A model generated the notes under the pieces. The model made no database searches and was not told where the DNA came from. It was given only the letters and a program-made list of their open reading frames with translations. The position numbers and the translations under genes were made by a program. A DNA stretch of 64,000 nt. Source: Sphingobium faniae (GTDB lineage: Bacteria > Pseudomonadota > Alphaproteobacteria > Sphingomonadales > Sphingomonadaceae). The number at the start of each line of letters is the position of its first letter. Within the stretch, counting starts at the first letter, position 1. The stretch is taken from positions 496,001 to 560,000 of the forward strand of contig FMTU01000001.1 of the NCBI GenBank assembly GCA_900100475.1. The letters are read 5' to 3'. This document shows, one piece after another, positions 27,504 to 34,573 of the stretch.

Positions 27504-27971
27504 CTAGATTGCCTCCCTGGGCATGTCGTCCGGCTGCGGGTCGCCTTGATCCCGCACGAAGGCGGGTATCCAGTGGTCCTTCACGCGCGCGGGCTGGAAG
27601 CGGACGATATCCCCGCACTGCACCGGGCCGTCGTCCGCGTCGGCCAGCACACCGATCACCCGGGCGGCAGGCGCGTCGATCGGGTGAACCATGACCAGCG
27701 TGTACGGCACGGACGCCGGATCGGCGTCGGGCAGCAAGCTGCGCTCGATCCGGGTGAACGAATACACCACGCCCTGGGGAGATACCGCGCGCCAGCCGGG
27801 CGCTGTATCGGGATGGCACGGCAGGATCGCGGGCGGATACCAGTAGACCGCCCCACAATCCGGGCAGACTGGCAGGCGCAGTTCACCCTGCGCGACGCCG
27901 TCGTAGAAAATCCCGGCGAAAGGCGTCAGCAGCGGAGGCGGATAATCGGGCAGGCGCATCGGCTCAGGCAT
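27504..27971 (-). CDS. OB-fold/zinc-ribbon (DUF35) protein, thiolase partner
   Basis: A 155-residue protein of the DUF35 family: an N-terminal rubredoxin-like zinc ribbon and a C-terminal OB fold. The first zinc knuckle is CPDC (about 36-39). The second has only one cysteine (LPCHPD), so one ligand is missing or replaced by His. The OB part includes GVVYSFTRIERSL and VRFQPARVKDHWIPAF. Such proteins act as obligatory partners of thiolase-like proteins, for example ChsH2/DUF35 with Ltp2 in steroid side-chain degradation. The gene overlaps the end of the thiolase-like gene by eight bases. A start at 27959 is also possible. Confidence 0.85.
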   Translation of the reverse strand: MPEPMRLPDYPPPLLTPFAGIFYDGVAQGELRLPVCPDCGAVYWYPPAILPCHPDTAPGWRAVSPQGVVYSFTRIERSLLPDADPASVPYTLVMVHPIDAPAARVIGVLADADDGPVQCGDIVRFQPARVKDHWIPAFVRDQGDPQPDDMPREAI

Positions 27972-29130
27972 CCCTTGCCAGCAAGGTTGTGGCGTGGCTG
28001 TTGCTGCCAAGGCCGGTGACGGCGCAGACCTGTGCGTCGGGCACCTGCGCCGCGCCGCGCTTACCCCTGATCTGCCGCACGCCCTCGATCAGCAGGTTCA
28101 TGCCGGGCACATAGGCTCCGGCAAGATGCCCGCCGCTGGTGTTGATGGGCACGCGGCCGCCCGGCGCGCCTTCGCCCGCGCCGAAGAAACGACCACCCGC
28201 GCCGGCATCGCACAGGCCGAGCATTTCGGCCTGCACGATCGTGGAAATGCTGAAACAGTCATAAATCTGCGCCGCGCTGACATCGGCGGGCGCAAGCCCG
28301 GCCATTTCATAGGCAAGGCGCGCGGAACCGCGGCCCGGAAAGTCCATCAGGCTGGGATTCTGGGTGAACACGCTCGACATCGGCAACGGATTGGTCCCGA
28401 TTCCGACCCCGGCGACGACCACCGCACCATGGGGTAGATCGCGGGCGCGCTCCACGCTGGTCACGACATAGGCGCCCGCCGCGTCCGTCATCAGGCAGCA
28501 ATCCGCTGCGCGCAACGGATCAGCAACCATATGACTGCGGCGATAGACCGCCAGATCCGCCGTTTCATGCCGCTGCGCGCCGGGCGTCAACGCCCCCCAG
28601 GCCCGCGCGGAAATGGAGACGGAGGCCAGCTCCTCCTCGCTCAGCCCATATTCGTGACGGTAGCGATTGGCGATGACCGCAAAATAAGCGGGCTGCCCGA
28701 AGAAGCCGACCGGCATTTCGAAATCGGCCTTGAGCGGCTCGGAAAAATGCGTCTGGCGCGGACCGCCGGGACGGGAGCATTTGATGCCGTAATAAACCAG
28801 CACATGCGTGGCGAGGCCGCCCATGATCGCAAGCTGCGCAAGCTGAAGCGCGCCGCCGACGGTCGCAGAGCCAGCCACCACCGCATTGGCGACCGTAAAA
28901 GGACGCTCATCCATGCCCAGCGCAAAGGCAAGCTCGTCCACCGGATCACTGCCGCACGAGATGATCCCGTCAATCGCCGCAACCGCAAGACCGGCATCGG
29001 CAATGGCCCGTCGCGACGCTTCAACGGACATCTGCAAGGTCGATTGCGGCGATAAGCGCACGAACGGCGTTTCCCCCACGCCCGCCACCGCCACCTGATA
29101 GCCCTTCATTGCCACTCGAAACCGTCCCAT
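27964..29130 (-). CDS. SCP2-type thiolase-like protein (thiolase or aldolase)
   Basis: A 388-residue thiolase-fold protein of the lipid-transfer/SCP2 type: VAVAGVGETPFVRLS, NAVVAGSATVGGALQLA, AQIYDCFSISTIVQAEMLG, NTSGGHLAGAYVPG, CAVTGLGSNSHA. The position where true thiolases carry the acyl-accepting cysteine reads AGSATVG, so no Cys is present. The YDCFS tyrosine and GGH histidine are those seen in Ltp-type retro-aldolases. Together with the overlapping DUF35 gene it probably forms an aldolase complex cleaving a beta-hydroxyacyl-CoA. An ATG at 29109 (MKGYQVAVAG) is an equally likely start. Confidence 0.85.
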   Translation of the reverse strand: MGRFRVAMKGYQVAVAGVGETPFVRLSPQSTLQMSVEASRRAIADAGLAVAAIDGIISCGSDPVDELAFALGMDERPFTVANAVVAGSATVGGALQLAQLAIMGGLATHVLVYYGIKCSRPGGPRQTHFSEPLKADFEMPVGFFGQPAYFAVIANRYRHEYGLSEEELASVSISARAWGALTPGAQRHETADLAVYRRSHMVADPLRAADCCLMTDAAGAYVVTSVERARDLPHGAVVVAGVGIGTNPLPMSSVFTQNPSLMDFPGRGSARLAYEMAGLAPADVSAAQIYDCFSISTIVQAEMLGLCDAGAGGRFFGAGEGAPGGRVPINTSGGHLAGAYVPGMNLLIEGVRQIRGKRGAAQVPDAQVCAVTGLGSNSHATTLLARDA

Positions 29131-29371
29131 CTTGCCTGAATTTATTTAGATCATTTATACTAACAATTTTAGCACATCAATATGAGTTATAAATAAATCC
29201 AAATAATATCTGATTTATTATACAAATCAGCCCGCATTTTCGAAATGATAAATAATAGGTCTATTGATTTATAACTTGCCATGAACCCAGAGAGCGGGGC
29301 CGGCACTTTCAGGTCGATCACGAGAAACCTGAAAACCACCCCGCCTTCCCTGCATGGAACGGTCCAGCCGC
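29131..29371. promoter_or_regulatory. AT-rich palindromic region upstream of thiolase-like gene
   Basis: No gene is visible. From 29140 to 29280 the sequence is strikingly AT-rich and holds a perfect CTGATTT-ATTATAC-AAATCAG palindrome (29210-29230) and distant 10-bp arms AGTTATAAAT (29185-29194) and ATTTATAACT (29267-29276). Near the receptor gene, TTTCAGGT and ACCTGAAA (29307-29334) form an 8-bp stem with a 12-base loop that may end the receptor transcript. A promoter for the thiolase-to-SnoaL run is expected here. Confidence 0.5.
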
Positions 29372-31804
29372 CTAGAACTTCACGCCCAGCGTCACGCCAT
29401 AAGTGCGAGGGTTGGTCGCGTGATAATCCGCAAAAAGCGTACTCACCGGCAGATAGTTGAGCATCTCGATCCGGTTGGTCAGATTCTTGCCCCAGAGCGT
29501 CACCTCATAACGGCCATTGTCCGGGGCCCATTTGACGCTGCTGTCGAGCAGCACCATCGACGGACGATAGGAATAGGGCACGTTGAGCAACTGGGTATAA
29601 AGTGAACTGCGATAATTCATGCTGCCATTGAAGGAGACCGTGCCCGCGCCGACCGTGAAGTCCTTGACCACGCCGAGCGTGATGTCCCAGCGCGGCGCGC
29701 GCATGGGCCGCAGGTCGGAAAAGTCCGTCGGCACGAGATAACGATCCGTCCCGCCCGACGTTACCGTCGTCACCGGCCCGCACACGGCACGGCCGTTTAC
29801 CGGGGTTTGGGTCGCTTCGGCGCCATCCAGATCCGCGCAATAGGAAGTGTAGCTGGCATGGTTCCAGCCGATATTGGCAAACAGGGTGAGCTGCCGCATC
29901 GGCCGCGCCGAAATCTCCGCCTCGATGCCATAGCTCTCCATGTCCGCGACATTTTGCGTGACGGTCGTGACGCCGTTGGGCGAGGACGCCGTCGGCATCA
30001 CAAGGCTACGCTGCAACCCGTCGAACTTGCTGTAGAAGGCGTTGACATTGAAACGCAGCCTGCGGTCGAACCAGTCGCTCTTGATGCCGACTTCGAAATT
30101 ATCCACCCGTTCCTGACCAAAGGGCGTGACAAAGGCCACCCGGTCGGACGAGTTGGCATTGAAGCCGCCCGATTTGAAAGCGCGCTGCCAGAAACCAAAC
30201 AGCATCACATCCTTGCTGGCATGATAGTTCACGCCCACTCGCGGTGAGAAACTGTCCCACGCCTTCTTGCCGGGACCAAAGACGATCGCGTTGTTCGCGC
30301 TGAAGATATGATCGCTGAAATCCATGTCGCGCGACAGCCCGGTAGCGCTGAAGACCGCGTTCTGCCCCCTTACGCCATATTTCTTTTCATAACTGTAGCG
30401 GCCGCCCAGCACGACGCTCAGCTTCGGGGTGAGCTTATATTCGACCTGTGCATAGGCCGCCCAGGTTCTCCGCTTGCCCTCGGTATTGATGTAGCCGGGG
30501 TTCTGATCGGGATCGGCGATGGTGAATTCATCGACAAAGGGTAAGGTGAAGTCGGTGAAGCTGAGCTGCGTCGTGTTATACTGGTCCCAAAGGTAGAAGA
30601 GGCCGGCCACGACATCGAGCCTGTCCGAGAAATCGGAAACGAACTGCAATTCACCCGAGAAGGCCCGATAGGTTTCCCAGCGCGCGGTGGAGAAGGCGTT
30701 GACGTTAGCGCCGTCCGTGTCGGTCCAGATTTCCGACGTCGCGCGGCTGTAGTTCACCAGGGCGCGGATCGTGCCGGCATCGGTCGTATAGGCCGCATCC
30801 GTGGTCACGTTCCACTGATCATTGTTGGTCGGGCGATCCCCCAGGCTGAAGCCGGCGCGATAGGGATTGCTGCCATCTCCCTTGATGCCAAGGCTTTTGT
30901 CGCCGAAGGGATTAAAACCGGGATAGCCAAGCGCCTCCAGCGTGCTGCCGGGCAGCACGACCTGGCCTGCGACATAACCATCGCTGCGCTCGCGCATGAT
31001 CTCGCCGATCACGCTGATATCCCAGTTCTCGGTCGGCGTGAAACGGATGCTCGGCCGCACATAGAGGCTTTTCTCGCCGCCGATCGATTTGCCCTTCAAC
31101 GTCGAGTCCACGACACCTGGCCCCATGACGCCATGGTTCTTCCAGAAGCCGTCGAAATTATGCGAACGCATCGCCAGTCGCGCCGCGACCTTGCCTTCCA
31201 CGATCGGCACATTGCCCACCAGATCGACATCGACCTTGCCGTAATTGGCAATGGTGGCGACAGCCGAACCGCCGATTTCGTTCATTTCGGGGCGATTGGT
31301 GCGAAGCGAAATGGCCCCGGAATAAGCGTTGCGGCCATAGAGCGTCCCCTGCGGCCCGCGCAACACCTCGACCGTCGCGACGTCGACGGTGCTGCTCAGC
31401 GCATTCACGTTGCGCGCCTGATAGACGCCATTGATGTAAACGGCGACTTGCGGATCGGCAAAACTCTCGATGCCGCTGACGCCCACGCCGCGGATCGACA
31501 AGGACGCCACGCCCGGGAAAAGGCCGACATGTTCGATGACGGCATTGGGAATGAGATTGTTCAACGCTTCCAGCGTCGCCATGCCCGTGCGGGCCAGCAC
31601 ATCGGGCGTCACCGCCACGATCGACAACGGAACATCCTGAAGATTTTGCGCGCGCCGCTGCGCGGTCACCACGATATCATCCAGGCCTCCGGATGCCTGG
31701 CTGGACGCGCCACCCACCTCCTGCGCGGCAACCGGATACGCCACAAGCGCACCGGCAGCGCACAAGGCGCTCGACACATACCAGCGAACCGACCTGCTTG
31801 TCAT
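29372..31804 (-). CDS. TonB-dependent outer-membrane receptor
   Basis: An 810-residue outer-membrane transporter. A signal peptide (about 1-28, ending VAAQE) is followed by a plug domain starting DDIVVTAQRRAQNLQDVPLSI, the phrase typical of sphingomonad receptors of the OMR/SusC-unrelated type, then a 22-strand barrel. The last residues (YGVTLGVKF) end in the aromatic residue needed for barrel assembly. The start at 31804 follows a strong GGGGAGG site by five bases; an in-frame ATG nine codons upstream is worse. It stands at the head of the catabolic run and probably imports its substrate. The ligand is unknown. Confidence 0.93.
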   Translation of the reverse strand: MTSRSVRWYVSSALCAAGALVAYPVAAQEVGGASSQASGGLDDIVVTAQRRAQNLQDVPLSIVAVTPDVLARTGMATLEALNNLIPNAVIEHVGLFPGVASLSIRGVGVSGIESFADPQVAVYINGVYQARNVNALSSTVDVATVEVLRGPQGTLYGRNAYSGAISLRTNRPEMNEIGGSAVATIANYGKVDVDLVGNVPIVEGKVAARLAMRSHNFDGFWKNHGVMGPGVVDSTLKGKSIGGEKSLYVRPSIRFTPTENWDISVIGEIMRERSDGYVAGQVVLPGSTLEALGYPGFNPFGDKSLGIKGDGSNPYRAGFSLGDRPTNNDQWNVTTDAAYTTDAGTIRALVNYSRATSEIWTDTDGANVNAFSTARWETYRAFSGELQFVSDFSDRLDVVAGLFYLWDQYNTTQLSFTDFTLPFVDEFTIADPDQNPGYINTEGKRRTWAAYAQVEYKLTPKLSVVLGGRYSYEKKYGVRGQNAVFSATGLSRDMDFSDHIFSANNAIVFGPGKKAWDSFSPRVGVNYHASKDVMLFGFWQRAFKSGGFNANSSDRVAFVTPFGQERVDNFEVGIKSDWFDRRLRFNVNAFYSKFDGLQRSLVMPTASSPNGVTTVTQNVADMESYGIEAEISARPMRQLTLFANIGWNHASYTSYCADLDGAEATQTPVNGRAVCGPVTTVTSGGTDRYLVPTDFSDLRPMRAPRWDITLGVVKDFTVGAGTVSFNGSMNYRSSLYTQLLNVPYSYRPSMVLLDSSVKWAPDNGRYEVTLWGKNLTNRIEMLNYLPVSTLFADYHATNPRTYGVTLGVKF

Positions 31805-31878
31805 GCCAACCTCCCCATGATGCGGCCTCATTTCGATCAGCCGCTTTAATTATGCCACGTCCGGGCGTAGATGACCGC

Positions 31879-31915
31879 ATATGGAGGCACGGCGATAACT
31901 CCGTTATCTCCATAT
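31879..31915. promoter_or_regulatory. nested palindrome in the receptor leader
   Basis: Outer arms ATATGGAG/CTCCATAT enclose GATAAC-TCC-GTTATC, 75-110 bases upstream of the TonB receptor start. It could be an operator or an mRNA hairpin; there is no T-run. Confidence 0.45.
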
Positions 31916-31950
31916 TCCCAGCCGGACATCTTCCCCTAATCATGCTCGAA

Positions 31951-31976
31951 TCGTTTTAGTTCAAACGATCGAACTA
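31951..31976. promoter_or_regulatory. two interleaved palindromes, candidate TetR operator
   Basis: TCGTTT-TAGTTC-AAACGA is a perfect inverted repeat with a 6-base spacer. Its spacer TAGTTC is itself the left arm of TAGTTC-AAACGATC-GAACTA. The composite site lies about 150 bases upstream of the receptor gene and downstream of the TetR gene, where the receptor promoter is expected. Confidence 0.45.
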
Positions 31977-32174
31977 ATATCTGCACCTAAATGTAAAATT
32001 GGGGTCCGTCAACGGAAAAGCGGCGCGCGCCGGAAAGCTCCGGGAAACAGGCATGAGGGCGCAAACCAGGCGCGATTGCGCACGGCGCCCGCACATCGCG
32101 CAGGATCTGGCGGCTATCCGGAACTGGAACATCCGGCCCGAAACATCGGACGGGGTCGTCGGCCTGCGCCGCGC

Positions 32175-32957
32175 TTAAAGGGGGTCGTGCGTCACCGCGT
32201 TGACATCCCGGATCTGGCGCGGCCCACCGTCCGGCCAGATCGATTCATCGAACGCCGCGCCAAGCATCGCTGTTTCCGAGCAGATATAATGGCGCAGCAT
32301 ATTGTCGGATGCCCATTCATTCGCATCGTCACCGCTGGCCAGCGCACTTTCGCGCCGGGCGAGGGCCATGCCCATATTGCTCTTCATGAACAGCAAGCGC
32401 TGATGCTGCGCGCTGGGCGGCATGGGCGGCATCAATTGCTTGAGATGCGCGATGCACCGCGAGAAATGAATCGATGGCTCCCGAAACATCGTCGTCACGT
32501 AAAGATCGCGATGCGACAGGCTCGCCATGAGCGTAAAGCAAATGAAGCGGCGCTCGCCGATGTCGGCCTGATCCGTAATCGCGTGAATAAGGATGTTGAC
32601 CAGAACCTCAATGCTCAGCGGTTCGTCTTCGCGCAGGCAGGCGTCGAGCAGTTCGCCGCGCCGCTGATCAATCTGGCGCGTCCCTTCCACCAGAATCTGG
32701 CGCACGAGATTTTCCTTGGAGCCGAAATAATAGCCGATCGCCCCGGCATTTTTGACTTTCGCGGCCTGCAGGATATCCCGCGTCGCCACGCCGTCGATTC
32801 CGCGCAATGCAAAAAGATGGCAGGCCACCAGCTTGATCCGCTGATGAACGTCATCGGGCAGATTGCGCTTCAGGCGTGAAAGGCCGTCCACCACGGAATG
32901 ATGTTTTGGGGCGGCGGCCCTTACGCCTCCCTGCCTCTTGTCACTCAATGCTCCCAC
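32175..32957 (-). CDS. TetR-family transcriptional regulator
   Basis: A 260-residue regulator. The N-terminal helix-turn-helix (about 40-90) reads IKLVACHLFALRGIDGVATRDILQAAKVKNAGAIGYYF in separate pieces, with the typical TetR ending GAIGYYFGSKENLVRQIL. The rest is a ligand-binding helical domain without recognisable specificity. It has an unusually long N-terminal tail of about 35 residues before the HTH, beginning at a GTG; a shorter start cannot be excluded. It lies between the MFS gene and the first receptor gene and is the natural local regulator of the catabolic block. Confidence 0.88.
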   Translation of the reverse strand: MGALSDKRQGGVRAAAPKHHSVVDGLSRLKRNLPDDVHQRIKLVACHLFALRGIDGVATRDILQAAKVKNAGAIGYYFGSKENLVRQILVEGTRQIDQRRGELLDACLREDEPLSIEVLVNILIHAITDQADIGERRFICFTLMASLSHRDLYVTTMFREPSIHFSRCIAHLKQLMPPMPPSAQHQRLLFMKSNMGMALARRESALASGDDANEWASDNMLRHYICSETAMLGAAFDESIWPDGGPRQIRDVNAVTHDPL

Positions 32958-33186
32958 ACCTCTTGTCAGGATCAGGCAAGCGCGAAACCGCGTTCCGCCG
33001 CTCGTTACAGCGATTAAAGCAGTTTCCCTATAATTTTTTTCGGTGTGGTATTAATAATCTGAAATAAAAAGATTTATTCCGATTTTCTAAACAATTCGAA
33101 ATAGAACGATCCTACTATCCTTGCGATATCGCCAGCATGACGTGCGGCAAATCCCGGCAACGCCGTGACTCGGCCCATGTACGCGA
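32958..33186. other. 229-base AT-rich gap upstream of the TetR gene
   Basis: Between 33000 and 33115 the sequence is AT-rich, with runs such as AATTTTTTT and AATAAAAAG, in contrast to the flanking genes. A promoter for the TetR gene is expected. No gene or perfect long palindrome was seen. Confidence 0.45.
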
Positions 33187-34560
33187 TCAGGCCATATGCG
33201 CGCCGTCCCGCGCCCTGGCCTCGGCGATCATCGTGCGATTGGGCGCGAGCGAGAATGACAGGACCAGTGCCGTTATCGGCAAACCCAGGGCGACGCACAA
33301 TAATATGGCGTCTCCGACCCTTGCCGGATCCCGGAAGACATAATCGGTCAGCAGGGCGACGATCAACGGGCCGAGAATGGTGCCGCCCATGCCGATGATG
33401 AGCAGCATGATGGACGAGGCCTTGCCACGCAGGTCGCTGGGCACGATCGCCTGCACCGCCACGATGGACAGTCCGCCATAAGTGGAAATCGCGAAGAACA
33501 TAAGACCGATGAGCACGATCGCCAGATAGGGGTTGGAAACCAGGAACGCGGCAACGCCCAGCGGCCAGCCGACAAGCGCGGAAAGCGCTGTGTAGCGCAG
33601 ATGGATGTCGGTCACGCCCCGCTGGAAGAAGCGGTCCGCGAGATAGCCATGGAGCGGCATGCCACCGCACGTCCCGAGCAACAACGCAGTGCCCAGCCAC
33701 AGTCCGATCTGATTTTCCGGCCAGCCATGCGTCCTGCCCAGATAGGCCGGAGTCCATGCGATGACTGAAAGAGCCGTCATGCCATAGAGCAGGATGCCCA
33801 GATGGTGGCTGACGTAAAAACGCAGATGGCGCTGCACAAAGCGGAGATAGACCGCAAAACCGGCGGGCTTTTCCGCGATATGCGTGGGCCTCTGCACGAT
33901 GCGGCGCCTGGGTTCGGGAATGAGGAAAATCAGGAAAGCCAGCAATATTCCCGGTGCGCCGACGACGATGAAAATAAGATGCCACCCCATCAGTTCGCCG
34001 ACCAGCGGCAGCGCGTACAGCCTGTCGGGCACGAACAGGGTCGTGAGCGCGCCACCGATGAGCAGCGCCAGCCCTTGCCCCACCTTGATGCCGAGCGCCG
34101 ATACCGACATCGGCATCGCCATTTTCTCACGAGGGAAAAGATCGCCGATGATGGAATGGGAACCCGGAACCAGTACCGCCTCCCCCGCGCCGACGACGGC
34201 CCGCGCGGCAAAGAGCGTGCCGTAGGTGCGCGCAAAGCCGGTGGCGAGCGTCGCGAAGCTCCACACGACCACGCCCCAGAAGATGACGACCCGCCGCTGG
34301 AACCGGTCGATCATCCACCCCGAAGGCAGCCCCATCACGGCGTAGAAGATCGCGAAGGCAAGGCCATAGAGGAGGCTGAGCTGGACGTCCGAGAGGCCGA
34401 GATCGGCCTTGATCGGACCGACCAGCAAGGTGAGCAGGTTCCGGTCCAGCACGGAGAGGACGGTGAAGAGGAACAGCACCGCGACGGCGGTCCATCCCAC
34501 GCGCGCCGGAGGGTAATCGGCTTGCGGGGCGCTGCTGCTGATGGGCTGTTCCTGCTTCAT
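33187..34560 (-). CDS. MFS transporter
   Basis: A 457-residue inner-membrane carrier with 12 hydrophobic segments. It has the major-facilitator loop motif after helix 2 (GLPSGWMIDRFQRRVVI) and LSVLDRNLLTLLVGPIKADLGLSD in the first helix region, typical of the sugar phosphate/anion-cation symporter group found beside TonB receptors in sphingomonads. It probably moves the substrate or its product across the inner membrane. It follows the large TonB receptor by 13 bases and is surely co-transcribed with it. Confidence 0.9.
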   Translation of the reverse strand: MKQEQPISSSAPQADYPPARVGWTAVAVLFLFTVLSVLDRNLLTLLVGPIKADLGLSDVQLSLLYGLAFAIFYAVMGLPSGWMIDRFQRRVVIFWGVVVWSFATLATGFARTYGTLFAARAVVGAGEAVLVPGSHSIIGDLFPREKMAMPMSVSALGIKVGQGLALLIGGALTTLFVPDRLYALPLVGELMGWHLIFIVVGAPGILLAFLIFLIPEPRRRIVQRPTHIAEKPAGFAVYLRFVQRHLRFYVSHHLGILLYGMTALSVIAWTPAYLGRTHGWPENQIGLWLGTALLLGTCGGMPLHGYLADRFFQRGVTDIHLRYTALSALVGWPLGVAAFLVSNPYLAIVLIGLMFFAISTYGGLSIVAVQAIVPSDLRGKASSIMLLIIGMGGTILGPLIVALLTDYVFRDPARVGDAILLCVALGLPITALVLSFSLAPNRTMIAEARARDGAHMA

Positions 34561-34573
34561 GTCGCCTCGCCAG

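Larger units (their letters stand above)
31805..32174. other. 370-base gap between TetR gene and receptor gene
   Basis: No credible gene. The receptor-proximal half (31840-31990) is AT-rich and holds the two palindromic sites listed separately. The distal part (32000-32174) is GC-rich with no recognisable structure. Confidence 0.6.
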
